From NCBI GenBank assembly GCA_964475415.1, contig CAYYWZ010000058.1, forward strand, positions 1-25,688: a DNA stretch of 25,688 nt. The letters are read 5' to 3'. A model generated the notes under the pieces. The model was not told the origin of the DNA. It saw only the letters and a program-made list of their open reading frames with translations, and ran no database searches. A program made the position numbers and the translations under genes. The DNA comes from CALCMJ01 sp964475415. Its GTDB lineage: Bacteria; Bacteroidota; Bacteroidia; Chitinophagales; Saprospiraceae. Each line of letters opens with the position of its first letter. Position 1 is the first letter of the stretch. Below, one piece after another: positions 1 to 8,007 of the stretch.

Positions 1-60
1 CTTTTTTATGGCATGACGCCAGATCTGAAAACTTCGTTTTCGTTCTAGCTTACATACCAT

Positions 61-86
61 AAAAAAAGACCGCTATTCAGCGGTCT
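61..86 (-). terminator. Rho-independent terminator of tRNA-Ser
   Basis: An 8-bp perfect stem (67-74 with 79-86, AGACCGCT/AGCGGTCT) with a 4-nt loop is followed, read on the minus strand, by seven T residues (61-67). It starts 9 nt after the 3' end of the tRNA-Ser gene and ends that transcript. Confidence 0.9.
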
Positions 87-94
87 AATTCTTG

Positions 95-183
95 CGGTGA
101 GAGGGGGATTCGAACCCCCGGTACCCGTTTCCAAGTACGTCAGTTTAGCAAACTGGTGGTTTCAGCCACTCACCCACCTCACC
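95..183 (-). tRNA. tRNA-Ser (anticodon GCU)
   Basis: Read on the minus strand, an 89-nt cloverleaf is visible. The 7-bp acceptor GGTGAGG pairs with TCTCACC (one G-U), the discriminator is G, and the T-loop is GGTTCGAATCC-like. The anticodon stem CAGTT/AACTG-like region holds the loop TTTGCTAAA, giving anticodon GCT for AGC/AGU serine codons. The length and long variable arm are typical of class II serine tRNAs. The CCA end is not encoded (CAAG follows the discriminator). An upstream promoter and a downstream terminator make this a single-gene transcription unit. Confidence 0.96.
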
Positions 184-217
184 GTGTCTAAAAAACAATC
201 CGTTTTTATACGGAAGG

Positions 218-248
218 CAAATATAGTATACCCTAGATCATTATACAA
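218..248 (-). promoter_or_regulatory. Bacteroidota-type promoter of tRNA-Ser
   Basis: On the minus strand a TTG (-33 element, 248-246) and an exact TAnnTTTG box, TATATTTG (225-218), are separated by 20 nt. This is the published Bacteroides/Flavobacterium consensus. Transcription would start near 211, leaving a leader of about 28 nt before the mature tRNA; that leader contains a small CCGT/ACGG hairpin. Confidence 0.75.
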
Positions 249-309
249 GCATAAAAGACAATTTAAAGTCGTTTTATTTTCTTTTTTCTATCTTGACAAT
301 GTTTTCTGA

Positions 310-416
310 TTAAGATCCTCTTGGTTGCCCCTATCAGAACATTAACCTGAGATGATACACGTAACCAAAGATTTTAGGGGAGGCTTCTCTCACAGTTGGC
401 CTCCCCATCTTTTTAT
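310..416 (+). ncRNA. candidate small structured RNA (no ORF)
   Basis: No protein-coding gene reads into the intrinsic terminator at 377-414, yet the bases in front of it can fold: TTGGTT (321-326) pairs with AACCAA (363-368), enclosing TATCA (332-336) with TGATA (353-357). CCCCT (328-332) could instead pair with AGGGG (376-380) of the terminator stem. Together this suggests a short independent RNA of about 100 nt. I see no exact Bacteroidota promoter in front of it (only TTGACA-like sequence at 293-298), and I do not recognise the family. The call rests on structure only. Confidence 0.3.
377..414 (+). terminator. orphan Rho-independent terminator
   Basis: The perfect 8-bp GC-rich stem GGGGAGGC (377-384) with GCCTCCCC (399-406), plus one G-U pair, is followed by ATCTTTTTAT on the plus strand. 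The only annotated gene to its left is the minus-strand tRNA, so it must end a transcript that starts between about 250 and 376. The remaining gap up to 582 is AT-rich and shows no convincing exact promoter for the next gene. Confidence 0.75.
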
Positions 417-582
417 ATACCTAATAGAATAGGATTATATTTTCAATGTTCTTAGATAAGATCCTCATGTAATACATTTCTTTGAATTCAAAAAAATATA
501 TTTAATCGTCCAAAACTTAAAATAATTACTGATGATTGCGAATTTTATTATCTTTAAGTAAATCATCCAACTTTTATCTTTT

Positions 583-3156
583 ATGACAGTTCTATCTGAA
601 CGTTCCAAGCTCATCTATTTTTTCTCTTTTTACTTATGCCTAACTTCCTTATCAGTAGAAGGTCAGAGTATTTTCCGTGATCCAAATTTTGGAGAAAATG
701 GCGTTATAAATTTAAGAGGTCAACAATTAACGCAAGGCTTTGGTGGTCGAAGTCTTAATATTGCCAAAGATAATAATCTTTTAATAGGAGGAGGTGCAGG
801 CAACGGAACTGCTATACAGAAGAGAAATCCATTAGATGGAAGCTTAATAACTTCATTTGGGGAAGGTGGATTATTTAGAGAACGCTTATCTCGTTACGGT
901 ACCGTACAATCTATATTTCAAGACGTTAATGGCAATATTTTTGGTTTTGGACATGGCACAATTTCATTTTCTCATCATGATTGGTCACAAATAAAACTAA
1001 GTCCTTCTGGCGTTTTAGATGATAGTTATAAAAATGGAGCTGATCATACAGGAGAATTAAATCCAATGTATTTTTATATAAAAGCTTTTTTCCTGAGCGA
1101 CAACTCTGCAATTATTCATTGTACTTCTCTTATACAACATGTTGATGAGAATGGACAAATGTTAAATCAATTAAAACTTAAAAGTGAAGAGAATGGCATT
1201 ATGGATATGTTAAATGATACCGTTTTCTATAGATATCTCTATCCAAGTAAAAAATTTGTAATAATTAATCAAAAATTTGACCAAATTTCAGAATTTGAAA
1301 TAGATCAGGAATTGGATTATTTCTATATCTGGAATAATTACATTCTTGGTGAGTCAACAAATTCGCAAAATCAATTATTGTTATATGATCTGGAAGGAAA
1401 AAAATTAGAAAGTTTCAGTCTAGATCTAGAAGTCGAAGAATCTTTTGATATCTTTCGTGTTGCATTTTTTGAAGATGAAAATGCATACTTAATTGTTGAA
1501 AATAATGAAGGCCATATAGTTCTTATAAAAATAGACATCACTGGTAGTTTGGATAAGGAATTTGGAATTAATGGACAAATTATAATTTGTGAGGATTGTT
1601 TTTATTATCTGTCATTTTATAAACATCCGAATGGCGATTTATTTTTTCTTGTAAATGGCGGTAGCTTAGTTAAGCTAATCAATACCGAATCAAATAGCAT
1701 AAATACTATTAATGGAGAAATGAGTTATGAAATAGAAGATGTCATTTGTAACACAGAGCAATATGAAGAACTAATAAAATTCGAAATTAGTAATGATCAA
1801 GAAACTAGGATCGTATACTCGAATAGTAATGGATCTTTAGTTGATTATTTAGAAGGTGGTGATTATACGATCGAACCTATTATGTTACCAGAATATATGG
1901 AAGTATTTCCTCAACAAATTGAAATTTCAGTAGATTCATCTGAAGTTGTCTCTGATTTAGATTTTTGTTTTAAACTAAATTCGGATAAAGAAGACTTAGA
2001 ATTGTATACTCAATTACCTGAAGCAAGAATTGGTTTCAACTACGAGCTTAAGCTAAGAATTAAAAATAAATTACGCTCTGTAGATAATGCTACCATAAAA
2101 TTAGAATATGATAAAGATATACTTCAATTCTTAAATTCAAGTATTCCCTTTTCAGAAATGGAAGATGGAATCATCACCTTTTTTGTTGAGGATTTAACTC
2201 CGCAAGAAAAGCGCGAGATTAGTGTTGAATTTTATATGGTCAACGATATTGCATTATTAGGAGAAACCGTCTCTATTTCGGGTGAGATATACAGTACAGG
2301 TATAGATTGTGATGTAACTAATAATTCCTTCGACTATGATCAACCTATTATAGGTTCTTATGACCCAAATGATATAACCGTTTTCGAGGGCCCCAGAATG
2401 TATATTGAAAATAAGGATCAATATCTTAATTACATGATAAGATTTCAAAATACAGGTACCGCTTCTGCTGTTAATATAGATGTCTCAAATGAACTGGATA
2501 GTCTGTTAGACTGGGATTCTTTTCAAGTATTAGAGCAAAGCCATGAAGGAAGAACAGTAATTCGCGAAGGCAATAAGGTGAACTTTATATTTGATAATAT
2601 ATATTTGCCAGATAGCACAACTAATCTTGAGGAATCACAAGGCTATATTTTATATAAAATAAAACCTATTACTGATTTATTAAAAGGAGATTCAATAACA
2701 AATGAAGCGAATATTTACTTCGATTTTAATTCGCCTATAAAAACAAATACCGTATTTACAAAATATATCAAGGATGATGATAAAGATGGATATGAAGATG
2801 ATATCGATTGCGATGATGATGACGCATCTATATATCCTGGAGCAGAAGAAATCCCCGATAACGGTATAGACGAAGATTGTGATGATATGGATTTAATAAC
2901 ATCTTCAGTTTTTGATATTGCTGGAGCAACTATTAATATATACCCCAATCCAGTAAAGGATATTTTGAATATAGATGTAGATGGAAAATTAGATTATAGC
3001 TTGAAACTATATGACATAGAAGGTAAACTAATCCTTGAACAGAAAAATAGCTCTTCAATAAACACTGCTTCAATAAACGAAGGATTATATTTTCTAGAAA
3101 TTCAGGACGTAATCACCAATCAAAAAGTTAGAGAAAGGATTATTGTAATAAAATAA
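583..3156 (+). CDS. T9SS-secreted delta-60-repeat/propeller protein with MopE-type acidic motif
   Basis: A secreted surface or extracellular protein of 857 aa; no enzymatic role can be read from it. An N-terminal signal peptide ends near VEGQ-S (about residue 28). Segments such as DPNFGENGVINL and LDKEFGINGQI resemble delta-60 repeats, which form beta-propellers. Residues about 590-725, starting at GSYDPNDITV, match the conserved Bacteroidota domain (DUF7619/DUF11-like) that usually precedes the tail. Residues about 730-765 (DKDGYEDDIDCDDDD, PGAEEIPDNGIDEDCDD) are the acidic Cys/Asp motif of the MopE putative metal-binding family. The last ~75 residues, from NIYPNPVKDILNI to the C-terminal IIVIK, form a type A Por secretion sorting domain, so export by T9SS is expected. 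It is transcribed alone and ends at the long terminator shared with the convergent neighbour. ATG at 583 is the only start that keeps the signal peptide. Confidence 0.85.
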   Translation: MTVLSERSKLIYFFSFYLCLTSLSVEGQSIFRDPNFGENGVINLRGQQLTQGFGGRSLNIAKDNNLLIGGGAGNGTAIQKRNPLDGSLITSFGEGGLFRERLSRYGTVQSIFQDVNGNIFGFGHGTISFSHHDWSQIKLSPSGVLDDSYKNGADHTGELNPMYFYIKAFFLSDNSAIIHCTSLIQHVDENGQMLNQLKLKSEENGIMDMLNDTVFYRYLYPSKKFVIINQKFDQISEFEIDQELDYFYIWNNYILGESTNSQNQLLLYDLEGKKLESFSLDLEVEESFDIFRVAFFEDENAYLIVENNEGHIVLIKIDITGSLDKEFGINGQIIICEDCFYYLSFYKHPNGDLFFLVNGGSLVKLINTESNSINTINGEMSYEIEDVICNTEQYEELIKFEISNDQETRIVYSNSNGSLVDYLEGGDYTIEPIMLPEYMEVFPQQIEISVDSSEVVSDLDFCFKLNSDKEDLELYTQLPEARIGFNYELKLRIKNKLRSVDNATIKLEYDKDILQFLNSSIPFSEMEDGIITFFVEDLTPQEKREISVEFYMVNDIALLGETVSISGEIYSTGIDCDVTNNSFDYDQPIIGSYDPNDITVFEGPRMYIENKDQYLNYMIRFQNTGTASAVNIDVSNELDSLLDWDSFQVLEQSHEGRTVIREGNKVNFIFDNIYLPDSTTNLEESQGYILYKIKPITDLLKGDSITNEANIYFDFNSPIKTNTVFTKYIKDDDKDGYEDDIDCDDDDASIYPGAEEIPDNGIDEDCDDMDLITSSVFDIAGATINIYPNPVKDILNIDVDGKLDYSLKLYDIEGKLILEQKNSSSINTASINEGLYFLEIQDVITNQKVRERIIVIK

Positions 3157-3200
3157 TCCTATTCGATATTCGAACTTATAGAGAAGGCTTAACGCTAAAT

Positions 3201-3247
3201 AAAAGAAATAGCCGAAAAGTAAAATTTACTTTTCGGCTATTTCTTTT
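3201..3247. terminator. long bidirectional terminator palindrome
   Basis: The 23-nt arms 3201-3223 and 3225-3247 are perfect inverted complements around one central base. The core is AGCCGAAAAGTAAA, with A-rich and T-rich outer ends that serve as U-tracts in both directions. It lies between two convergent genes (stops at 3156 and 3279), as expected for a shared bidirectional terminator. The core is nearly the same as the hairpin at 5934-5963. Confidence 0.88.
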
Positions 3248-3278
3248 GTTGCTGTATAAAGTATTAAAACTATAGTTT

Positions 3279-5837
3279 TTAATACTTTATGCTGTACGAC
3301 GCACCTTTTCTTATTGCTTTTATTTCCTCCAGTGTCTCTCGTAAAATAAGATCAGTGGTGCTGACAAATTTAAGATTCTCTGTTTTTGACATTTCTATTA
3401 AATTTTTAAAATTTCCATTCTTAATTGATTTAGAAAAATCATTCTTAAATTTTAAACTTCTTGCGTTCTTGTCTAAGTAGATTACAAATTGATCTAAATC
3501 AGCACTCTTTATTTCTTCTTCATTACCGTTTAATCTAATAGAATAATTATCATTGTTAGACTTCTTTATTAATAATTCCAATTCCCCTTTAAAGCTATCG
3601 CAATCCACACACCCCTCATCGATTATCGTTATGGAAAGTATACTATCACATCCAGTCGCATTAATAAGATTGACAGTATAAAAACCCGGTGCGTCAAATT
3701 CTTGACCTCCTATCATAACAGGTTCTCCAAGACAAATAGTCGTCTCTAAATCTATATTATCTGATGGAGAAACGGTCACCTCTATTACAAGTAAACTATC
3801 ACACCCTTCAGCATTTTCTAAAGTTTGGTTATAACTACCAGCGTCGCTGTATTCTTCACCATTAATCTCTATAGATTCTCCTTCACATATTTCAACATTT
3901 AAATTAGAGTTACTACTATTTATTTTACTTAAAATTATTGTTAATGTACTATCACAACCTTCAATATTAGTTAATTGCTGATTGAATGTACCTTCCATGG
4001 TATAAGTCTCTCCATTTACTTCCACAACTTCTCCATCACAAATTTCAAAAGAAAGATCTCCTTCTGTTGGTAATAAAAATACCGCATCAATAAATAACAG
4101 ACTATCACATCCTGAAGTACTCATAATATTCTGTTGATAGGAACCGCTTTCGGTAATAGAAGTATCGTTTACAATAATAGTATCACCTTCACATGCCTGG
4201 ACAACTATAGACTCAGAGACTGATTCTAGAAATTCTACTACGATTTCATCTACAATATTATTAGCACATGTATCCGTAACGGTTACACTATAAGTGTTAG
4301 ATTCGTTTACTGTAATACTGGATGTTAAATCCCCTGTCGACCATACATAAGATACAAATTCGCCATTACTAGAAAGCTGAACTGATTCTCCATCACATGC
4401 TTCTATATCAACACCTAAATCTAGCTCTGTAACTTCTAAACAACAACAATCATTTTGTAAATCTGGATCATCACAATCCGTCAATCCATCTCCATCATCA
4501 TCTACACCATTATCACAAATCTCCATACTCATGGCGCAATCAACTGAAATTTCAAAATCAAGAGGAAGCAACTCTATATCTGCCAACGGATTAGGTGTAC
4601 TATATATATTATCAAAAATACTAGGTGTTTCCATTGTATAGTTCACATCCGTAAATTCAAAGTCAATATCATCAAAACAATCACTTTCTAAGTCATATCC
4701 TATCTTACCAAAAATAATATCAGACGCTCCAAAGCCATTTTCAAATCCAGTTTGAGAAGCTGCAATAGCTAAGCCATCCATATCTTCGTGAATAGAAGGA
4801 AACAAAGAAATAGGCTGGCTATCCGTGAGGACTTTAGCACTCACTATTTCTAACTGATTATTATCTTCAGTGAATTTCACCACGGCGGTTCTACCATCAT
4901 TTAAAAATCCTCCCGCATAATAATTTCCACTATTATCTTTTTCAATTCTTCTTACTTGTTGGAGAATGGGATTAAAATCTTTAGAGTCTAGTATTTCCCA
5001 ATCTTCTGTTAATAATAGGACAGAACTTCCTGCAGGATTGTTTGGATCTTTAACGCCTACGAGAATAAAGTTTCCTGTATCTGTTTCATGAATATCACCA
5101 ATCTTAAGAGGCTCTGAAATATTCAAAGACCTAACAAGACTTCCTACTCCATCTACTTCGATTAATATTCCCCTATTAGAGCCCGAGAAAAAATAATCTC
5201 CGGAAAGTAATAGGTTCCCGTTTGCTCTAGGCCTGTTCCCTAAATTAATCTGATCATCATTTGTAAAATCGTATTCAACAGCAGAATCTACATTACCGTC
5301 TGAATCCAGAATAAACAGTACACTATCATCTAAAGTACTAGGAGAAGAGGTAGAATTTTTAGTTCCTATTATATAGTATGGGGTATTGGGATTTGCTGGT
5401 GCAGGATGCGTTAATATCCTTCCAAAAAATTCTCTATTTTGATTATTGTAAGTTCTTTCGAAAACAACATTACCGTCAGGAGAAATTCTTAATAATATAG
5501 ATCTATTATTTGTTGGAGGAGAAACTGGCTGAGTTCTTCCTATCACAAGTAAATCTCCACCTTCCATTGTTGTAAAATCTACTAAAATAGATTGTTCATC
5601 CAGCACATACTGCCATTCTATATCCTTGTTAGCATCTACTTTGACAATTGCACCATGAGCTAGACCATTTATCTCTGAAGAACCCACTAAATAATAGTTA
5701 TCATCGACCGATTGTACCTGATAGATTTGATTATTGCTTTCATTTCCAATGATACTGAAGTTTTCACAACAGAATTCTACTTGCGATATAACTAAATTTG
5801 AAATAATAGATAAGAGCAATACTAACAGATATCTCAT
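3279..5837 (-). CDS. secreted multidomain protein with four tandem CEG..GCDS repeats
   Basis: An exported protein of 852 aa with no recognisable catalytic site. The signal peptide MRYLLVLLLSIISNLVISQ is cut near residue 19. Residues about 20-400 look like a beta-propeller of repeated 'G.l.kvD..G' strands (AIVKVDANKDIEWQ, LRISPDGNVVFERT). Around 435-455 is the Asp-rich motif CDNGVDDDGDGLTDCDDPD, typical of calcium-binding linkers in Bacteroidota. Next comes an Ig/PKD-like domain (VWSTG...TYSVTVTDTC) and four ~52-aa repeats (about 544-745), each running E-I-C-E-G, then V-N-G, then G-C-D-S. The final ~105 residues are lysine-rich and do not show a type A or type B T9SS sorting signal, which is unusual for this architecture. 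The gene is flanked on both sides by related hairpins and appears to be monocistronic. Surface adhesion or display is plausible but unproven. Confidence 0.82.
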   Translation of the reverse strand: MRYLLVLLLSIISNLVISQVEFCCENFSIIGNESNNQIYQVQSVDDNYYLVGSSEINGLAHGAIVKVDANKDIEWQYVLDEQSILVDFTTMEGGDLLVIGRTQPVSPPTNNRSILLRISPDGNVVFERTYNNQNREFFGRILTHPAPANPNTPYYIIGTKNSTSSPSTLDDSVLFILDSDGNVDSAVEYDFTNDDQINLGNRPRANGNLLLSGDYFFSGSNRGILIEVDGVGSLVRSLNISEPLKIGDIHETDTGNFILVGVKDPNNPAGSSVLLLTEDWEILDSKDFNPILQQVRRIEKDNSGNYYAGGFLNDGRTAVVKFTEDNNQLEIVSAKVLTDSQPISLFPSIHEDMDGLAIAASQTGFENGFGASDIIFGKIGYDLESDCFDDIDFEFTDVNYTMETPSIFDNIYSTPNPLADIELLPLDFEISVDCAMSMEICDNGVDDDGDGLTDCDDPDLQNDCCCLEVTELDLGVDIEACDGESVQLSSNGEFVSYVWSTGDLTSSITVNESNTYSVTVTDTCANNIVDEIVVEFLESVSESIVVQACEGDTIIVNDTSITESGSYQQNIMSTSGCDSLLFIDAVFLLPTEGDLSFEICDGEVVEVNGETYTMEGTFNQQLTNIEGCDSTLTIILSKINSSNSNLNVEICEGESIEINGEEYSDAGSYNQTLENAEGCDSLLVIEVTVSPSDNIDLETTICLGEPVMIGGQEFDAPGFYTVNLINATGCDSILSITIIDEGCVDCDSFKGELELLIKKSNNDNYSIRLNGNEEEIKSADLDQFVIYLDKNARSLKFKNDFSKSIKNGNFKNLIEMSKTENLKFVSTTDLILRETLEEIKAIRKGASYSIKY

Positions 5838-5933
5838 GGTTGATTATAATTTAGCTACGTTTTCTTATTATGCTCGAAAATAGTAAATTATTAGATGAAA
5901 ATAGCAGCCAACTATCTTATAATCAACTAAAAA

Positions 5934-5963
5934 AGCCGAAAAGCAAACCATTGCTTTTCGGCT
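5934..5963 (-). terminator. terminator hairpin upstream of the tandem-repeat protein gene
   Basis: The 13-bp perfect stem AGCCGAAAAGCAA (5934-5946) with TTGCTTTTCGGCT (5951-5963) has an ACCA loop. On the minus strand it is followed by six T residues; on the plus strand by ATATTTTTA. It would end transcripts coming from proS, whose stop is 346 nt away, or from an unseen RNA in the gap. The stem repeats the core of the palindrome at 3201-3247. Confidence 0.8.
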
Positions 5964-5969
5964 ATATTT

Positions 5970-6305
5970 TTAAGTTCAGAGCAACACTTTCATAAAAAGA
6001 ATATGAGGAAGTTGCGAAATGTGTCAGTCTCTGAATATTTATTTTACAATTAAATGTTGTGTATTCTTGTAATTAAGATGACACCCGTGCTATCCGAGAC
6101 TTGCTCTGTACTGTTTCTGAGTAGCTAGAGAAATATAAAATCGCTCTAGCTAAACACGATTCTGGTGGACTCATAAGAATTATGTGTTTACCATTAATAA
6201 TACTTAAATATATGTATTATTCTGGTAAATGCCAAAATAAAGAACTATAAATTTACAATAATACTTATTTTACATACAAAATATTGTAAAAATCGTTATT
6301 TGCCA
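5970..6305. other. non-coding gap between proS and the tandem-repeat gene
   Basis: About 340 nt without a credible ORF. It contains a 9-bp inverted repeat, TAGCTAGAG (6122-6130) with CTCTAGCTA (6144-6152). Within about 6085-6185 there is patchy similarity to the reverse complement of the gap at 16275-16450 (GTAGCT, GCTCT and GGA-TCAT-AAG blocks in the same order, and CCGTGCTATCCGAGAC against CCGCTTATCGCGACAC). It may be an old dispersed-repeat remnant. No transposase or terminal repeat is visible. Confidence 0.3.
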
Positions 6306-6309
6306 TACA

Positions 6310-7776
6310 TTAATAAGATTTAGCGAAAACTACTCTTCTATTCGATGGTTTTCCTGAATAAATACATTTTCCCACTTCTTCTGGTGCATCTATAGGAATA
6401 CATCTAATAGTTGCTTTGGTCTCCTCTTTGATCTTTTGTTCGGATTCCGGTGTTCCATCCCAGTGGGCTAGGATAAATCCTCCTTTAGTATTTAAAATTT
6501 CTTTGAACTCTTCGTAAGAATCTGTGGTAGAAGAATGATCAGTTCTAAACTGTTTTGCTCTGTTTAACAGATTATCCTGTATCTCAACCAATAGATTTTT
6601 GACATAATCTTCTAAACCGTCTAGACTTACCGTCGTTTTTTCCTTTGTATCTCTTCTTGCAACTTCAACTTGGTTTTTTTCTAAATCCCGGGGACCAACT
6701 CCTAATCGAATAGGCACACCTTTCATCTCATACTCGGCAAATTTAAACCCAGGTCTCTTCTTATCATCACGATCTACCTTTACTTTGACACCTATAGCTT
6801 TAAGCGAATTTTCGATAGCATCTATTTTCTCCATCAACTCTGGCAATGGCTTAGGAATAGGGATAATTATAACCTGTATAGGCGCTAACAAGGGCGGAAG
6901 TACTAAGCCTGCATCGTCAGAATGTGTCATTATAAGCCCTCCTACTAATCTGGTAGAAACGCCCCAAGAGGTAGCCCATACGTGCTCTTCAACATTTTTG
7001 TCATTAGAAAATTTGACATCAAAAGCCTTAGCGAAATTCTGACCTAAAAAGTGAGAAGTTCCAGCCTGTAATGCTTTTCCATCTTGCATCAATGCCTCTA
7101 TCGTGTAAGTTTCTACAGCTCCTGCAAATCTTTCGCTCTCTGACTTACTTCCTTGTATAACCGGCATCGCCATATATTCCTCAGCAAACTTGGCGTATAT
7201 ATCATGAATAAGTCTAGATTCAGCTACAGCTTCTTCACTTGTCGCATGAGCTGTGTGCCCTTCCTGCCATAAGAACTCGGCTGTCCTAAGAAAAGGCCTT
7301 GTTCTGAGTTCCCATCTGACTACATTAGCCCATTGGTTGATCAATAAAGGTAAGTCCCTGTAGGAGTTTATCCATTTTCTATAAGTATCCCATATTATGG
7401 TCTCTGAAGTGGGGCGAACAATCAATTCTTCCTCTAATTTTGCGGAAGGATCTACAACCACTCCTGGACCATCAGGATTATTCATTAGTCGATGGTGCGT
7501 TACTACAGCACATTCTTTGGCAAAACCCTCTACATGTTCCGCTTCTTTACTTAAGAAGCTTTTGGGTATAAATAAAGGAAAATAAGCATTGACATGCCCT
7601 GAATCCTTAAACATCTTATCTAACTGGTCTTTCATGTTCTCCCAAATGGCAAACCCATAAGGTTTTATAACCATACACCCTCTTACAGGAGAATTATCTG
7701 CTAAACCCGCTTTTTTTATAATATCATTATACCATTGAGAATAATCTTCTCCTCTACTTGTGATCTCCTTTGCCAT
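6310..7776 (-). CDS. proS: prolyl-tRNA synthetase (archaeal/eukaryal type)
   Basis: This cytoplasmic class II aminoacyl-tRNA synthetase charges tRNA-Pro with proline using ATP. The 488-aa length and the absence of the ~180-residue editing insertion identify the ProS type 3 form, which is common in Bacteroidota. Visible signatures are motif 1 (about 41-71, GFAIWENM... AYFPLFIP), the RPTSET proline/ATP-binding loop (121-126), motif 2 (RWELRTRPFLRTAEFLWQEG, 154-173) and motif 3 (STRLVGGLIMTHSDDAGLVL). The C-terminal anticodon-binding and zinc-ribbon-like domains end in the conserved aromatic VVFAKSY, and the terminal Tyr is usual in this type. Translation starts at ATG 7776, giving the usual MAKEITSRGEDYSQWYNDII N-terminus. 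Transcription is divergent from the next gene. tRNA-Pro itself lies at the right edge of this window. Confidence 0.97.
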   Translation of the reverse strand: MAKEITSRGEDYSQWYNDIIKKAGLADNSPVRGCMVIKPYGFAIWENMKDQLDKMFKDSGHVNAYFPLFIPKSFLSKEAEHVEGFAKECAVVTHHRLMNNPDGPGVVVDPSAKLEEELIVRPTSETIIWDTYRKWINSYRDLPLLINQWANVVRWELRTRPFLRTAEFLWQEGHTAHATSEEAVAESRLIHDIYAKFAEEYMAMPVIQGSKSESERFAGAVETYTIEALMQDGKALQAGTSHFLGQNFAKAFDVKFSNDKNVEEHVWATSWGVSTRLVGGLIMTHSDDAGLVLPPLLAPIQVIIIPIPKPLPELMEKIDAIENSLKAIGVKVKVDRDDKKRPGFKFAEYEMKGVPIRLGVGPRDLEKNQVEVARRDTKEKTTVSLDGLEDYVKNLLVEIQDNLLNRAKQFRTDHSSTTDSYEEFKEILNTKGGFILAHWDGTPESEQKIKEETKATIRCIPIDAPEEVGKCIYSGKPSNRRVVFAKSY

Positions 7777-7940
7777 AAAATTTTGAAAAATTTGTTAAAA
7801 AAAAGATAATGTTGCGTAAAACCGAACCTCTGACCCATTTTCTGTGTCTTAATAGTATATTATTTAATGAAATAATAGATTATTTAAAAATTAACAGATT
7901 AGGCGACGACTTTAATAGAGTTTTAACCAAATTATTACCG

Positions 7941-7948
7941 CAAAAGTA
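7941..7948 (-). promoter_or_regulatory. possible -7 box for proS
   Basis: TACTTTTG (read on the minus strand) matches TAnnTTTG exactly, 165 nt before the proS start. No TTG lies at the expected -33 distance, so this may be chance in AT-rich DNA. Confidence 0.25.
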
Positions 7949-8007
7949 ATAAATTGCAATAGCAAGATAAAAGAGAGTCGAATTAATTACTATAAAATTT
8001 AAAAGTT

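Noticed and set aside
97..309. 70-aa open frame over the tRNA-Ser region
   Set aside because: It runs antisense through the tRNA gene and promoter; it is a shadow of RNA-coding sequence.
2715..2948. 77-aa Ser-rich frame opposite the MopE-type motif
   Set aside because: Antisense shadow of GAT/GAC-rich codons; no start context or family.
3730..4210. Regularly spaced similar segments as a CRISPR-like array
   Set aside because: They are ~52-codon protein repeats inside an intact gene, diverged at DNA level, without spacer structure.
5970..6305. Insertion sequence remnant with terminal repeats
   Set aside because: No transposase fragment, target duplication or convincing terminal inverted repeats; only a 9-bp hairpin and patchy similarity to another gap.
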